Source: Phycisphaerales bacterium UBA7812 (GTDB lineage: Bacteria; Planctomycetota; Phycisphaerae; Phycisphaerales; UBA1924). Taken from it: DNA of 27,041 nt. The translations under genes and the position numbers were made by a program. The stretch's first letter is position 1, and every line of letters begins with the position of its first letter. This document shows positions 1 through 7,804 of this stretch, piece after piece. The stretch is from positions 48,823 to 75,863 of the forward strand of contig DLBY01000179.1 of the NCBI GenBank assembly GCA_002480345.1, given 5' to 3'. Below the pieces are notes generated by a model. That model saw only the letters and a list, made by a program, of their open reading frames with translations. It was not told the origin of the DNA and did not search any database.

Positions 1-303
1 CTGGTAGTAGTCGTAGTAGGAAACGAAATAGTTGACGGAGTTTCCGGGGAAGAACTCGCGCAGTTCCTCGTAGAGCTGCGCCGCGAGGGTCTTGTTGTGG
101 CTGATGATCAGCGTGGGCTTGTTGAGCCGCTGGATCACATTCGCCATCGTGAAGGTCTTCCCCGTACCGGTCGCGCCGAGGAGGCAGGCGTGCCGCTCGC
201 CCGCCTCGATCCGGCGGACGAGTTCCCGAATCGCCTCGGGCTGGTCCCCTTTGGGTTCGTAGTCACTCACGACCGAGAAGGCCGTGTCAGATCGCTCGTT
301 CAT
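1..303 (-). CDS. uvrB: UvrABC excinuclease subunit B, N-terminal part (cut by window edge)
   Basis: UvrB is the helicase-like damage-verification subunit of UvrABC nucleotide excision repair. Only the first 101 codons are inside the window. The translation begins MNERSDTAFSVVSDY and shows the family hallmarks: EPKGDQPEAI near residue 16, the Walker A motif GATGTGKT around residues 39-46, the SHNKTLAAQLYEEL stretch, and the FFPGNSVNYFVSYYDYYQ segment that leads into the beta-hairpin at the cut edge. Most UvrB proteins have AHNKTLAAQL, so the Ser is a mild variant. The start is the ATG at 303-301, which gives the usual short N-terminus. No clear Shine-Dalgarno sequence precedes it; a TACCAT hexamer lies 4 nt upstream. 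I saw no LexA-type box between the start and about position 420. Identification is firm; only the N-terminal fifth or less can be judged. Confidence 0.95.
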   Translation of the reverse strand, partial: MNERSDTAFSVVSDYEPKGDQPEAIRELVRRIEAGERHACLLGATGTGKTFTMANVIQRLNKPTLIISHNKTLAAQLYEELREFFPGNSVNYFVSYYDYYQ

Positions 304-700
304 GGGCGATGGTAGAGGGCTCTGATCGCTAGGCAGTCGGCGTTCCGCTCGCTTGTAACGGGGCGTGCGCGCTGTGCCGACGCGGGGTGGTTGATTCGTC
401 GCCTGGCGGACAGGAAGCGGTTAACACGAAATTTTCAGTTCAATGCGACCGGACACCCGGACTTGCGTATTGAAAGGGGTGGGGGCCAAACGGCCCTCCT
501 GAGACCCCCTTGGGAGGCGGCGGGCAGCCGCCGGGTCGGCGTTCACCCCCCCTCACGCCGCCCCAAGTCGCGTCCTGAACGCGACCGATGCCCGCCGTTT
601 CTTTTCGTGATCGGTGCTGGGATCGGTCGGTCTGGTTGCCCGCGAAGCGGGTGATCGCTGGGAGGAAACGCAGGGCTCGCCCGTGCCACAGGAGAGAGAG
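304..700. other. Intergenic region with GC-rich hairpins, no gene seen
   Basis: This 397-bp gap separates the divergent uvrB and a small plus-strand gene, so it should hold promoters for both. I could not assign a convincing promoter. The clearest structures are two close hairpins. One has stem 481-487 / 492-498 (GGGGGCC with GGCCCTC) and an AAAC loop. The other has stem 516-521 / 527-532 (GGCGGC with GCCGCC). The short reading frames across this segment look like chance frames in GC-rich DNA. Around 427-480 there is a locally AT-richer patch, which is where a promoter might lie. Confidence 0.5.
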
Positions 701-976
701 ATGGTCGCAGGCTTGACGCAGCGAGAGATCCTGTCCAGAGCGTTGTTCGCGCTCGCGAACAAAAGGCCCTCGGAATTCGAGAACATTCTCTGGCTCGCCT
801 ACGGGGACGAATGGACGGTCATCGTCCGGACGCTCCGCGGGCGGGGGATCGTGCGGTACAGCCAGGTCGATGATTTCGATGCCATCACCGATGAGGGGCG
901 TCGGGTGCTGGGCGCCCTTCGTCGCGCGGGACACGGCGTGGAACCCGAGCCAGAGTCCGCCCGCGCCGAGCGGTGA
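701..976 (+). CDS. Small winged-helix-like protein, function unknown
   Basis: This encodes a 91-residue protein. I chose the ATG at 701 because GGAGAGAG lies directly upstream; an in-frame ATG at 614 would add 29 residues with low-complexity character. Residues 5-76 (TQREILSRALFALANK ... ITDEGRRVLGALRRAG) read like a compact winged-helix fold: three helices, then a turn with RGIVRYSQVDDFDAITDEGRRVL as a possible wing and last helix, the pattern seen in MarR/PadR-like and archaeal-type small wHTH proteins. The tail (residues 77-91) is charged and probably disordered. No enzyme motif is present. It is monocistronic and convergent with the permease gene, only 24 bp apart. A transcription-factor role is inferred from fold-like pattern only. 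Confidence 0.6.
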   Translation: MVAGLTQREILSRALFALANKRPSEFENILWLAYGDEWTVIVRTLRGRGIVRYSQVDDFDAITDEGRRVLGALRRAGHGVEPEPESARAER

Positions 977-1000
977 TCCTGATGAAAGCCGCGGTTCGCG

Positions 1001-3835
1001 TCAGCCCTTGGTTGAGGCGAGCAATTCTCGGGTCCGCTGCCGGTTCAGACGGATGACCGCGGGCACGGCGGCCCCGATGGTGAAGAAGAACACCGCGCCC
1101 CAGCCCGCGAGGGTCGGCCCGAGCGGCATGCGCAGTTCCATGAGCAGTCCGATGAGCAACTCGTAGATCCGCTTGCCCGCCCACGCGCCCTGGACGCCCA
1201 TGAGCGTGCCCGCGATCGACGCGGTCAGGCCGATGACGACCGCCTCCGCGAGCACGAGGCGCGTGAGCAGGCCCCGCTGGGCGCCGACGGCGCGGAGCAC
1301 GCCGAACTCGAAACGACGGGTCTCGATGCTCGCGACGATCAGGTTCGCGACGCCGAAGCAGGCGACGATCATCGAGGCGACCGCGACGGCGCTGAAGACG
1401 ACGAGCGATCCGCGGATGAAGATCTCGATCTCCTGCTTGATCCGCCCGCCGCTGCCGGCGTCGAGCATGCCGTAGCCGAAGAGGGCCTGGCGGATCTCGC
1501 GCATCGCGTTCGCGTCGTCGGTGCCCTCGTTGAACTTGATCTGGATGAGCTGGATGTTGTCGTTGCCGAACTTCTCGATCATGTCCTGTCGGCTTCCGAA
1601 CACCGCGTGGATCGACTGGTCGATGTATTCCTCGCCGATGTTGAAGAACTTGCTGGCGAGTTCGAGGCCCGGGCTTGTCACGACGCCCACGATCTCGAAG
1701 GCGAATTCCTCGTCGCCCGAGGAGCAGGCGAAGGTGTCGCCCACTCCCAATCCCTGCGCCACCTGGAACTCGCGGCCGACGATCACCGCGCCCCCAGATT
1801 CGAGCCGCTCCAGCGCGGTCGCCTCGTCGCCCTCGATGAACTCGAGGTGGGTCATCCCGAAGAACTCGCTGGGCTCGAAGGCGATGAACGAGGTGGTGTA
1901 GGTGGTCAGCCCGCTGATGCCGAACGCGTCGGTCTGGACCGGGTGGATCGTGATCGCGCAGGTCTCATCGATGAAGGGGAGCGCGTCGAGCGCATCCTGG
2001 GCCTCGACCGCGAGGCGGAAGCCGTTGACGAACGCATCCGGGAACTCGATCTTTGCGAGCCAGTCGCGGAGCACGCTGCCTCCGTTGATCCAGATGGAGA
2101 TCATCAGGGCGAGCCCGGCCATCATCGCGCCCGCGGTGAATCCGTGCCGGTAGGGCGTTGCGCTCACCGTCCGCCCCAGCAGACGCGGGGGAAGGCGGAG
2201 GATGACGCTCAGCGGCTCGCTGATCACGCGGACGATGAGCACAGTCAGCGGCACGCAGAGCAGGAAATAGCCCACGAACATCGCGGGCAGGCCCAGCGTG
2301 GTGTACGCCCAGAACAGCGTGTCCCCGTCGTTCGGCAGCCCGATCGTCGCCGCTTGGATCCCCAGGCATGCCAGCGCGATCAGCAAGACGACGCCCAGGT
2401 GGTGTGCTTTCACGCCCTCCGCCCGATTGGAGAGCGCCCGCAGCGGGCTCATCCGGCTGACCCGCCACGCGGGATAGGCCGCGCCGATCAGTCCCGACGC
2501 GACCGAGCCGATCCCCGCGAGCACGAGCATGCCGAGTGGGATCCGCAGCCCGGTGGGGAGGTTGTCCTTGTACACGGTGACCATGACTTTGGCGAAGAGC
2601 ACGCCCAGCGGCACGCCGAGCAGGGCCCCGGTCCCGCCGACGAAGAGGCCCGTGAGGAGCTGCGCCTGCGCGAGCTGGGCCTTGGTCCCTCCGATGCACC
2701 GGATGATCGCCAGGCCCCGCTGCTGCTCGGCGATCCCGGTGGTCAGACCCGTCATGATGATGAACGCGGCGGACATCGTCGCGAGCACCGAGGCGAGGAT
2801 GAACCCGATGTTGCTCGACGCGAGGTTCTTCTCCAGCCCGCTGGTGACCTTCTCGGTTGTGGTCAGGCTGAGTGAATCGTCGAGATCGCCCCGGTGCCTC
2901 TCGGCGACGGCCTCGGGGTCGTACTCACCCTCCTTGAGATGGACCTCGACCTCGTCAACCACACCCGCCCGCCCGGTGATGGTGTAGAAGGTCTCGAGGC
3001 CCATCACCACCTGCGGGGCTCCGCCCAGGGGCGGGGGCTCGGTGATGCCCACCACCTCCAGTGTCACGCTCGAGCGGAACAGGCGCATGAAATCCGTCAG
3101 CCCTTCGCGGCTGATCCCGAATTTGTTCTCGAGTTGCTCGAACGACACCGGGGAGCGGAACAGACGCAGCACGGACACCCGAGCCCCGACCCGCAAGCCG
3201 ACATCGCGGTTGGTCGCGACCGCCTCCGCCTCGTTCGTGACGCGTTCCGGGATCTCGGGCGCGCGCCGGGCAAGGTGGTCGGTGTTCACCCCGAGTTGGT
3301 TCAGAGCCTCCTCGGTCTGGTTCGCGTTCGCGTAGACCCAGCTCAGGCGCTCCGCGAGTTTCGCGTCCACCGCGATCTCGCCCCGCTTCCGGGGCAGTCG
3401 TCCCGCGATCATGGTCGGGGGGCGGATTTTGAACTCGGTCCGCAGATCGACCCCGTTGGCCATCGCGTCGGTGGTCAGCGTGCGCTCCCGGCGGACGAAC
3501 CCGTTGTCCCCGTCGGGCTCGAGCACCGTGAGCGGCACGCGCACGCTGATCGCGTCGCGGGCGCGCGGCACCGCGAAATCCGTCTCGGGCCAGGATTCGG
3601 CGATCTCCATCACGCCGATCGGGAACACGCCGCCAGCGTTCGCCGGGCGGATGCGGAGCTCCGCGGAGCCGATCTGCCCCTCGAGCTGCTGGCGGATCGC
3701 GCCGTTCGCGGACTCCAGCGCGCACGCGACCGCCGCGATGAGCGCCGCCGAGAGCGTCACCGCGGCGACGAGCAGCGCCGTCCGGCTACGCCGCGCCGAT
3801 AAATTGCTGGTAGCGAGCCGCCACGCCGCCTGCAT
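1001..3835 (-). CDS. FtsX/MacB-type ABC transporter permease
   Basis: This 944-residue inner-membrane protein has two FtsX-type permease units. An N-terminal transmembrane helix (about residues 18-38) is followed by a large periplasmic region. A first membrane cluster starts at SNIGFILASVLATMSAAFI, a central hydrophobic stretch follows, then a second periplasmic region and a C-terminal FtsX cluster. That last cluster contains the diagnostic ETRRFEFGVLRAVGA segment just after a transmembrane helix. Such permeases work with a MacB/LolD-like ATPase and act mechanically on periplasmic substrates (lipoproteins, peptides or drugs) rather than importing solutes. The start chosen is the ATG at 3835, with GGAGGGG 4 nt upstream; an in-frame start at 3886 would add 17 residues. 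It overlaps the end of the ATPase gene by 50 bp, so the two are probably translated together. The substrate cannot be read from the sequence. Confidence 0.88.
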   Translation of the reverse strand: MQAAWRLATSNLSARRSRTALLVAAVTLSAALIAAVACALESANGAIRQQLEGQIGSAELRIRPANAGGVFPIGVMEIAESWPETDFAVPRARDAISVRVPLTVLEPDGDNGFVRRERTLTTDAMANGVDLRTEFKIRPPTMIAGRLPRKRGEIAVDAKLAERLSWVYANANQTEEALNQLGVNTDHLARRAPEIPERVTNEAEAVATNRDVGLRVGARVSVLRLFRSPVSFEQLENKFGISREGLTDFMRLFRSSVTLEVVGITEPPPLGGAPQVVMGLETFYTITGRAGVVDEVEVHLKEGEYDPEAVAERHRGDLDDSLSLTTTEKVTSGLEKNLASSNIGFILASVLATMSAAFIIMTGLTTGIAEQQRGLAIIRCIGGTKAQLAQAQLLTGLFVGGTGALLGVPLGVLFAKVMVTVYKDNLPTGLRIPLGMLVLAGIGSVASGLIGAAYPAWRVSRMSPLRALSNRAEGVKAHHLGVVLLIALACLGIQAATIGLPNDGDTLFWAYTTLGLPAMFVGYFLLCVPLTVLIVRVISEPLSVILRLPPRLLGRTVSATPYRHGFTAGAMMAGLALMISIWINGGSVLRDWLAKIEFPDAFVNGFRLAVEAQDALDALPFIDETCAITIHPVQTDAFGISGLTTYTTSFIAFEPSEFFGMTHLEFIEGDEATALERLESGGAVIVGREFQVAQGLGVGDTFACSSGDEEFAFEIVGVVTSPGLELASKFFNIGEEYIDQSIHAVFGSRQDMIEKFGNDNIQLIQIKFNEGTDDANAMREIRQALFGYGMLDAGSGGRIKQEIEIFIRGSLVVFSAVAVASMIVACFGVANLIVASIETRRFEFGVLRAVGAQRGLLTRLVLAEAVVIGLTASIAGTLMGVQGAWAGKRIYELLIGLLMELRMPLGPTLAGWGAVFFFTIGAAVPAVIRLNRQRTRELLASTKG

Positions 3836-4520
3836 CCAGCCCCTCCGTCTCGATCGTTCCGTGCACCGTCCCGTCGCGGATGACAAACACCCGCTCGCAA
3901 TGGGATGCGGCGGCGGGCTCGTGCGTCACCATGACGACGGTGATGTCCTGTTCCTCTGCGACTTTTCCGAGGAGCCTCCAGAGCCGGTCGCTGTTGGCCG
4001 AGTCCAGGTTGCCCGTTGGTTCGTCCGCGAGAAGCACCGGGGGCGAATAGAGCAGCGCGCGGGCGATCGCGACGCGCTGCTGTTCGCCCCCGCTCATTGC
4101 CTCGGGTCGGTGCCTTCCGCGCTCACCCAGGCCCAGCAGGTCGAGCAGTTCGGCGCTCCTTTTGCGGAGCCATTGCCGATCTTCACCCGCGAGCAAGCCG
4201 GGCAACTCGATATTCTCGCTCGCGCTCAGCGTCGGGATGAGATTGAAGGACTGGAAGACGATCCCGAGGCCCTTGCGCCGAAACGCGGTGGCTTCCCTTT
4301 CGCTCAGCGTGTGGATCGCCTTGCCCGCGATCTCGATCTCGCCGGCGTCGGGACGGTCGAGGGCGGCGAGCAGATGGAGCAGCGTGCTCTTCCCGCTCCC
4401 GGACTGCCCCATGATCCCATAAAACCCCGGGCGTTCGATCGAAAGGTCCACGCCCCGCAGGGCGTGCACCCGCTCGCTCCCGAGCGTGTAGGTCTTCTCG
4501 ACTTCCGCGCAGCGGATCAT
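3786..4520 (-). CDS. ABC transporter ATP-binding protein (MacB/LolD-type)
   Basis: This is a 244-residue cytoplasmic ATPase that powers the adjacent FtsX-type permease. All nucleotide-binding motifs are intact: Walker A GQSGSGKS at 38-45, Q-loop Gln90 in VFQSFNLIPTLSA, signature SGGEQQRVAIARAL from 143, Walker B LLADEP at 163-168 followed by TGNLDS, and H-loop His200 in VMVTHEP. The FQSFNLIPTLSA and DEPTGNLDS wording is typical of the LolD/MacB/FtsE branch. The ATG at 4520 gives a normal N-terminus (MIRCAEVEKTY); the open frame continues upstream to 4751 but that part has no family similarity. The coding end overlaps the permease start, which indicates a two-gene operon. The gcvH gene upstream on the same strand is 143 bp away and probably separate. 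Confidence 0.93.
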   Translation of the reverse strand: MIRCAEVEKTYTLGSERVHALRGVDLSIERPGFYGIMGQSGSGKSTLLHLLAALDRPDAGEIEIAGKAIHTLSEREATAFRRKGLGIVFQSFNLIPTLSASENIELPGLLAGEDRQWLRKRSAELLDLLGLGERGRHRPEAMSGGEQQRVAIARALLYSPPVLLADEPTGNLDSANSDRLWRLLGKVAEEQDITVVMVTHEPAAASHCERVFVIRDGTVHGTIETEGLDAGGVAARYQQFIGAA

Positions 4521-4663
4521 GGTGCATCCTTGAAGGCAAGCCGACGGTGCCGGCGATCCCGCGTCCGGACACGCCGCCCGGGTGTTCTTCGGCCCCCTGA
4601 CGGTCATCCCATCGATCGTGCCCGACGCGGAACCGGATGCACCAAGAGCCGTTTCGGGACGCG

Positions 4664-5047
4664 TCAGCCGGCGTGCTCGCTCGCGTAGGTGTCGGCGTCC
4701 ATCAAGGAATCGAGACCGGAGGCGTCGGTCACTCTGATCTTGACGAGCCATCCCGCGCCGTAGGGGTCTTCGTTGACCAGGCCCGGGTTGTCGTTCAGCG
4801 CCTCGTTGGATTCGAGGACCTCACCCGCGACAGCGCAGTAGATATCACTCGTGGTCTTGACGCTTTCAACCTCGCCGACCGCGTCTCCGGCGCCGATCTC
4901 GGTGCCGCTCGGCTTCATCTCCACGAAGGTCAGATCCGTGAGTTGGTCCACCGCGAAGGAGGTGATCCCGAGCGTGAGCACATCGCCGTCCAGCTTGTGC
5001 CACTCGTGCGAGTCGGAGTACTTGCGGTCGCTGGGAGGGGTCGTCAA
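4664..5047 (-). CDS. gcvH: Glycine cleavage system H protein
   Basis: GcvH is the lipoyl-carrying shuttle of the glycine cleavage system; it carries the aminomethyl group from the P protein to the T protein and is then reoxidised by the L protein. The sequence has DRKYSDSHEWHKLDGD near the N-terminus, the GITSFAVDQLTDLTFVEMKPSG strand pair, and the lipoylation site ESVKTTSDIYC with the modified lysine at residue 64. The C-terminal NEDPYGAGWLVKIRV segment is typical. I chose a TTG start at 5047: AGGAG lies 6 nt upstream and the resulting 127 residues match the usual family length. A GTG at 5074 would add nine residues but has no ribosome-binding site. No other glycine cleavage genes are in the window, and I saw no glycine riboswitch upstream. 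Confidence 0.93.
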   Translation of the reverse strand: MTTPPSDRKYSDSHEWHKLDGDVLTLGITSFAVDQLTDLTFVEMKPSGTEIGAGDAVGEVESVKTTSDIYCAVAGEVLESNEALNDNPGLVNEDPYGAGWLVKIRVTDASGLDSLMDADTYASEHAG

Positions 5048-5225
5048 GGGTCGCTCCTGGTCTGCGTCATTCACCCCGCCCGGGCACGCAGGCGTCTGCG
5101 TGACCCGTCGCGAGCGTTCGATCCGATCCTACCCGGGCACACCGCCCCGTGTCAGGAGGGTGCCGAGCGTGCAATCGCCCCCGCGCCCTGTCCGATCCCC
5201 GTCAGGCGGGGTACAGTGGCCTCCG

Positions 5226-6101
5226 ATGTTGATCACCTGCGCTGTCAGTTCTCTCGCCGATCTCGTCAAGCCCAGGGGGCGTGCCAAGCCCAAGCTCGCG
5301 CTTGACGATACCCCCCAGTACATCCGCCAGGAGCTGGGCCTCCATGGCATGAATCTGTCAACCGACCTGCTCGCGGGCGCGGACCGGCGACGCCTCGAGC
5401 GGCTCCGTGACCGGGCGGACAAGGCCGGCTGCGCCTGCCTGATGCTCCACGAGCCCGAGCCCCAGCCCCTCGCGGATTCCGCGAAGGCGGACGACGCGGT
5501 CGATCGGCTCCGCCGCGTGCTCGCCGCGGCGCACGCGCTGGGCTGCAACTCCGCGGCGATGTCGATCCAAGCGAAGAACAACGAGAACGACCGGGAGCTG
5601 GTGATCGACGCCATGCGCGCGGTGATGGAAACCGCAGAGAAGCTCGAGCTCAACCTGCTGATCAACCCGATGGAGGGATTGACCGCGGAGCCCGACGATC
5701 TCACTGAACTCATCAAAAAGATCGGGGGCTTCCGGGTCGGCACCCTCCCGGATTTCGATGCCGCCGCAGCGTCGGAGGATCCGGCTCTTTACCTGCGGCG
5801 GCTTGCGCCGTACGCCTCTGTCATCAACGCGTCGCTTCACGAGTTCGAGGATGCGGACCAAGAGGAGGGGCTGGACGACGACGCGCCCGGGTCGCTGGAG
5901 GACCTCGCGGACATGCTGATGAGCGCGGAAGCGCCGACGCACACGACTTTCGACATCGTGCCGATGCTCGGTGCGATCAAATCGGTCGGATTCGAGGGCA
6001 CCCTCGCGATTGACTACAAGGGCTCCGAAGACGGTACACTGGGAGTGCTGAAGGGCCGGGACGCGATCGAGGCCGGCCTGGAATCGCTCGCCGAGCAGTA
6101 G
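5226..6101 (+). CDS. Sugar phosphate isomerase/epimerase-like TIM-barrel protein
   Basis: This encodes 291 residues resembling the xylose isomerase-like / AP endonuclease 2 TIM-barrel superfamily. The pattern is visible as alternating strands and helices: LGLHGMNLSTDLL, KAGCACLMLHEPEP, HALGCNSAAMSIQ, AEKLELNLLINPMEGL, FRVGTLPDFDAAA, YASVINASLHEFED, and the closing FDIVPMLGAIKSVGFEGTLAIDYKG. Most members bind a metal through Glu, Asp, His and Glu. Here the first Glu (INPMEG) and a His (ASLHEF) are recognisable, but the last position reads IDYKG where IEYKG is usual, so the metal site may be altered. The ATG at 5226 has no Shine-Dalgarno sequence; TACAGT lies 8 nt upstream, suggesting a leaderless transcript. 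The substrate is unknown and the neighbours do not indicate one. Confidence 0.75.
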   Translation: MLITCAVSSLADLVKPRGRAKPKLALDDTPQYIRQELGLHGMNLSTDLLAGADRRRLERLRDRADKAGCACLMLHEPEPQPLADSAKADDAVDRLRRVLAAAHALGCNSAAMSIQAKNNENDRELVIDAMRAVMETAEKLELNLLINPMEGLTAEPDDLTELIKKIGGFRVGTLPDFDAAAASEDPALYLRRLAPYASVINASLHEFEDADQEEGLDDDAPGSLEDLADMLMSAEAPTHTTFDIVPMLGAIKSVGFEGTLAIDYKGSEDGTLGVLKGRDAIEAGLESLAEQ

Positions 6102-6152
6102 AATCCTGCTGGCTCGGCTCATCACGATTGACCCGCGCGAAAGGATGATCGC

Positions 6153-6938
6153 GTGAACGCCGTCGGCACCCAGGCCCTCGATTCCGCTGTTGCCCGAGCC
6201 GCGCATATCGTCTCCGCGATCGTGAACCCAGACCTCCCGATCATCATCACCATCGACGGGCCCGCCGGCACGGGCAAGTCGACCGTCGCGCGCCGACTCG
6301 CCGCGAGGATCGGCCTGGATTTTCTGGATACGGGCGCGATGTATCGCGCCGCGACCGCGATCGTGATCGATCACGGTCTCACCGCTGACCTCGACGAAGC
6401 GGTGTACGGGCGCATCCTTGAACGCGTCGTCGACGCGGACCTCCACTTCGATTGGAAGACGGACCCCCCCGCGATCCTCGCGTGGATGGCGCCGTTGAAC
6501 GACCGAATCCGCGAGCCCGATGTCACGAAGCTCGTGTCCCGGGTCGCGACGATCGGCACGCTGCGCAAGCACATGGTCCAGAAGCAACGCATCATCGGAC
6601 ACCAGCATCCACGCCTGGTGACTGAGGGGCGTGACCAAGGGTCCGTCGCGTTCCCGAACGCGCCGGTGAAGTTTTACCTGGACGCGGATCCGAAGGTCAG
6701 GGCCGCTCGTCGCGCCGCTCAGCTTCGCGAGGCGGGCCACGAGGTGGACGACGCCGAGTTGCTCGAATCGATCATCGAGCGGGACAGGATCGACTCGACC
6801 CGCGCGGACGGTCCGCTGACCTGCCCGGAAGACGCGATCATCGTTGATACCAGTGATCTCGATATTGACGGCGTCGTCGAGACGCTCGCGGCGCACGCTG
6901 CCGACATCCTCGCGAGGCTCGAGGCCCGGAACGGCTGA
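6153..6938 (+). CDS. cmk: Cytidylate kinase
   Basis: This 261-residue cytoplasmic enzyme phosphorylates CMP and dCMP to the diphosphates using ATP. The P-loop GPAGTGKS is at 36-43, followed by the CMP-kinase motif FLDTGAMYRA (58-66) and the VTEGRDQGSVAFPNAPVKFYLDA segment, which corresponds to the usual GRDIGTVVFP-A-LK-FL. The C-terminal RDRIDSTRADGPLTCPEDAIIVDTSDLDID is also typical. The GTG start at 6153 has AAGGA about 8 nt upstream and gives roughly 28 more residues before the P-loop strand than most Cmk proteins. An internal GTG at 6222 would give a normal length but has no ribosome-binding site. It lies 51 bp after the TIM-barrel gene and 19 bp before plsC, an arrangement of cmk beside plsC also known in other bacteria. 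Confidence 0.93.
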   Translation: MNAVGTQALDSAVARAAHIVSAIVNPDLPIIITIDGPAGTGKSTVARRLAARIGLDFLDTGAMYRAATAIVIDHGLTADLDEAVYGRILERVVDADLHFDWKTDPPAILAWMAPLNDRIREPDVTKLVSRVATIGTLRKHMVQKQRIIGHQHPRLVTEGRDQGSVAFPNAPVKFYLDADPKVRAARRAAQLREAGHEVDDAELLESIIERDRIDSTRADGPLTCPEDAIIVDTSDLDIDGVVETLAAHAADILARLEARNG

Positions 6939-6957
6939 TTGAATTCCCGGATTCCCG

Positions 6958-7692
6958 ATGTTCCGCCGATATCGCCAGCGTCATCCGGGCTCGTCTCTGC
7001 GGCACATGCTGCTCTTCGACGCGTGCCGTCTTGCGTGCAAGGTCTTTCTGCTCGTCTTCTATCGGGTTCGTCCGGAGCATCCCCGTCGGGTTCCCGAGCG
7101 GGGACCGATCCTCATCATCGCCAATCACCAATCGTTTCTCGATCCCCCGCTGGTCGGGAGTTTCATCGGGTTCCGGCACACGGATTTCATTGCCAGGGGC
7201 GGACTGTTCAAGTTCAAACCCTTCGGGTGGCTCATCGCCGCGCTGAATTCGATCCCCGTCGGTGAGGGGGCGAGCGAAACGGTCGCGATCAAGGAGGCGT
7301 TGCGGCGTCTCGAGATGGGGCGTGCAGTCATTCTCTTTCCGGAGGGCAGCCGGACGCCCGACGGCGCGATGCGCCCCTTCAAGCGTGGGATCGCGTTGCT
7401 GGTCAAAAAAGCGAACTGCCCTGTCGTTCCGGTCGCGATCGAGGGCGTCCATGACGCTTGGCCGCGAGACCGTGCACGCCCCTTTCTGTTCGGCAAGCGG
7501 ATCGCGATGCGGTACGCGGAGCCCATCCCGCATGAGGAACTGATGGAGGACGGCCCCGACGCGGCTTTGCGTCGCCTGGAGCGTGAGATCGACGCGATGC
7601 GGCTCGATCTGCGGGCCGGCCTCCGAGCCCGATCCGGGGGCCGCTACCCCGCGCCGGGCGCAGGGGATCATCCGATCGATCAGGCCGACTGA
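6958..7692 (+). CDS. plsC: 1-acyl-sn-glycerol-3-phosphate acyltransferase
   Basis: PlsC acylates lysophosphatidic acid to phosphatidic acid, the precursor of membrane phospholipids, at the inner membrane. The 244-residue sequence has all acyltransferase blocks: NHQSFLDPPL with the catalytic HX4D (His57, Asp62), the FIARGGLFKFKPFGWLIAALNSIPV block around 78-101, FPEGSRTPDG at 127-136, and CPVVPVAIEGV as block IV. A hydrophobic segment near residues 24-36 (RLACKVFLLVFY) is the likely membrane anchor. The ATG at 6958 gives a standard N-terminus; ribosome-binding complementarity is weak, and it follows cmk by 19 bp, so it is probably cotranscribed. The tail (about 200-244) is arginine-rich and less conserved. 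The acyl acceptor could be a related lysolipid, since the family is broad. Confidence 0.9.
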   Translation: MFRRYRQRHPGSSLRHMLLFDACRLACKVFLLVFYRVRPEHPRRVPERGPILIIANHQSFLDPPLVGSFIGFRHTDFIARGGLFKFKPFGWLIAALNSIPVGEGASETVAIKEALRRLEMGRAVILFPEGSRTPDGAMRPFKRGIALLVKKANCPVVPVAIEGVHDAWPRDRARPFLFGKRIAMRYAEPIPHEELMEDGPDAALRRLEREIDAMRLDLRAGLRARSGGRYPAPGAGDHPIDQAD

Positions 7693-7768
7693 CCACGCCT
7701 CCTGGCACCGAGGCATTCCTTCGCCAGTTTGAGTCCGGAAAAAGACCTCGGATTCTCGAGGATTGCTC

Positions 7769-7804
7769 TTGCACGGATATATCGAAGTTCGATATATTCT
7801 ATCC
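7769..7804 (+). promoter_or_regulatory. Promoter and PadR-type operator of the padR operon
   Basis: TTGCAC (7769-7774) and TATATT (7793-7798) are separated by 18 bp, giving a good housekeeping-type promoter. The spacer and -10 are covered by a perfect inverted repeat at 7777-7797: half-sites ATATATCGAA and TTCGATATAT separated by one G. The -10 ends 6 nt before the ATG at 7805, so transcription should begin at or near the start codon. Binding here would block RNA polymerase, which fits autorepression by the regulator encoded immediately downstream. Confidence 0.75.

Noticed and set aside
304..420. LexA-type SOS box upstream of uvrB
   Set aside because: I looked for CTGT-N8-ACAG and GAAC-N4-GTTC patterns on both strands and found no credible match.
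1607..3802. Long plus-strand frames opposite the FtsX permease gene (422 and 302 codons)
   Set aside because: They are rich in Arg, His, Asp and Glu with no hydrophobic core and mirror the third-position GC bias of the minus-strand gene; these are antisense shadows.
5358..6896. 512-codon minus-strand frame across the TIM-barrel and cmk genes
   Set aside because: It lies opposite two clearly recognisable plus-strand genes and has the Arg/Asp/Val-rich composition of an antisense frame, with no domain.
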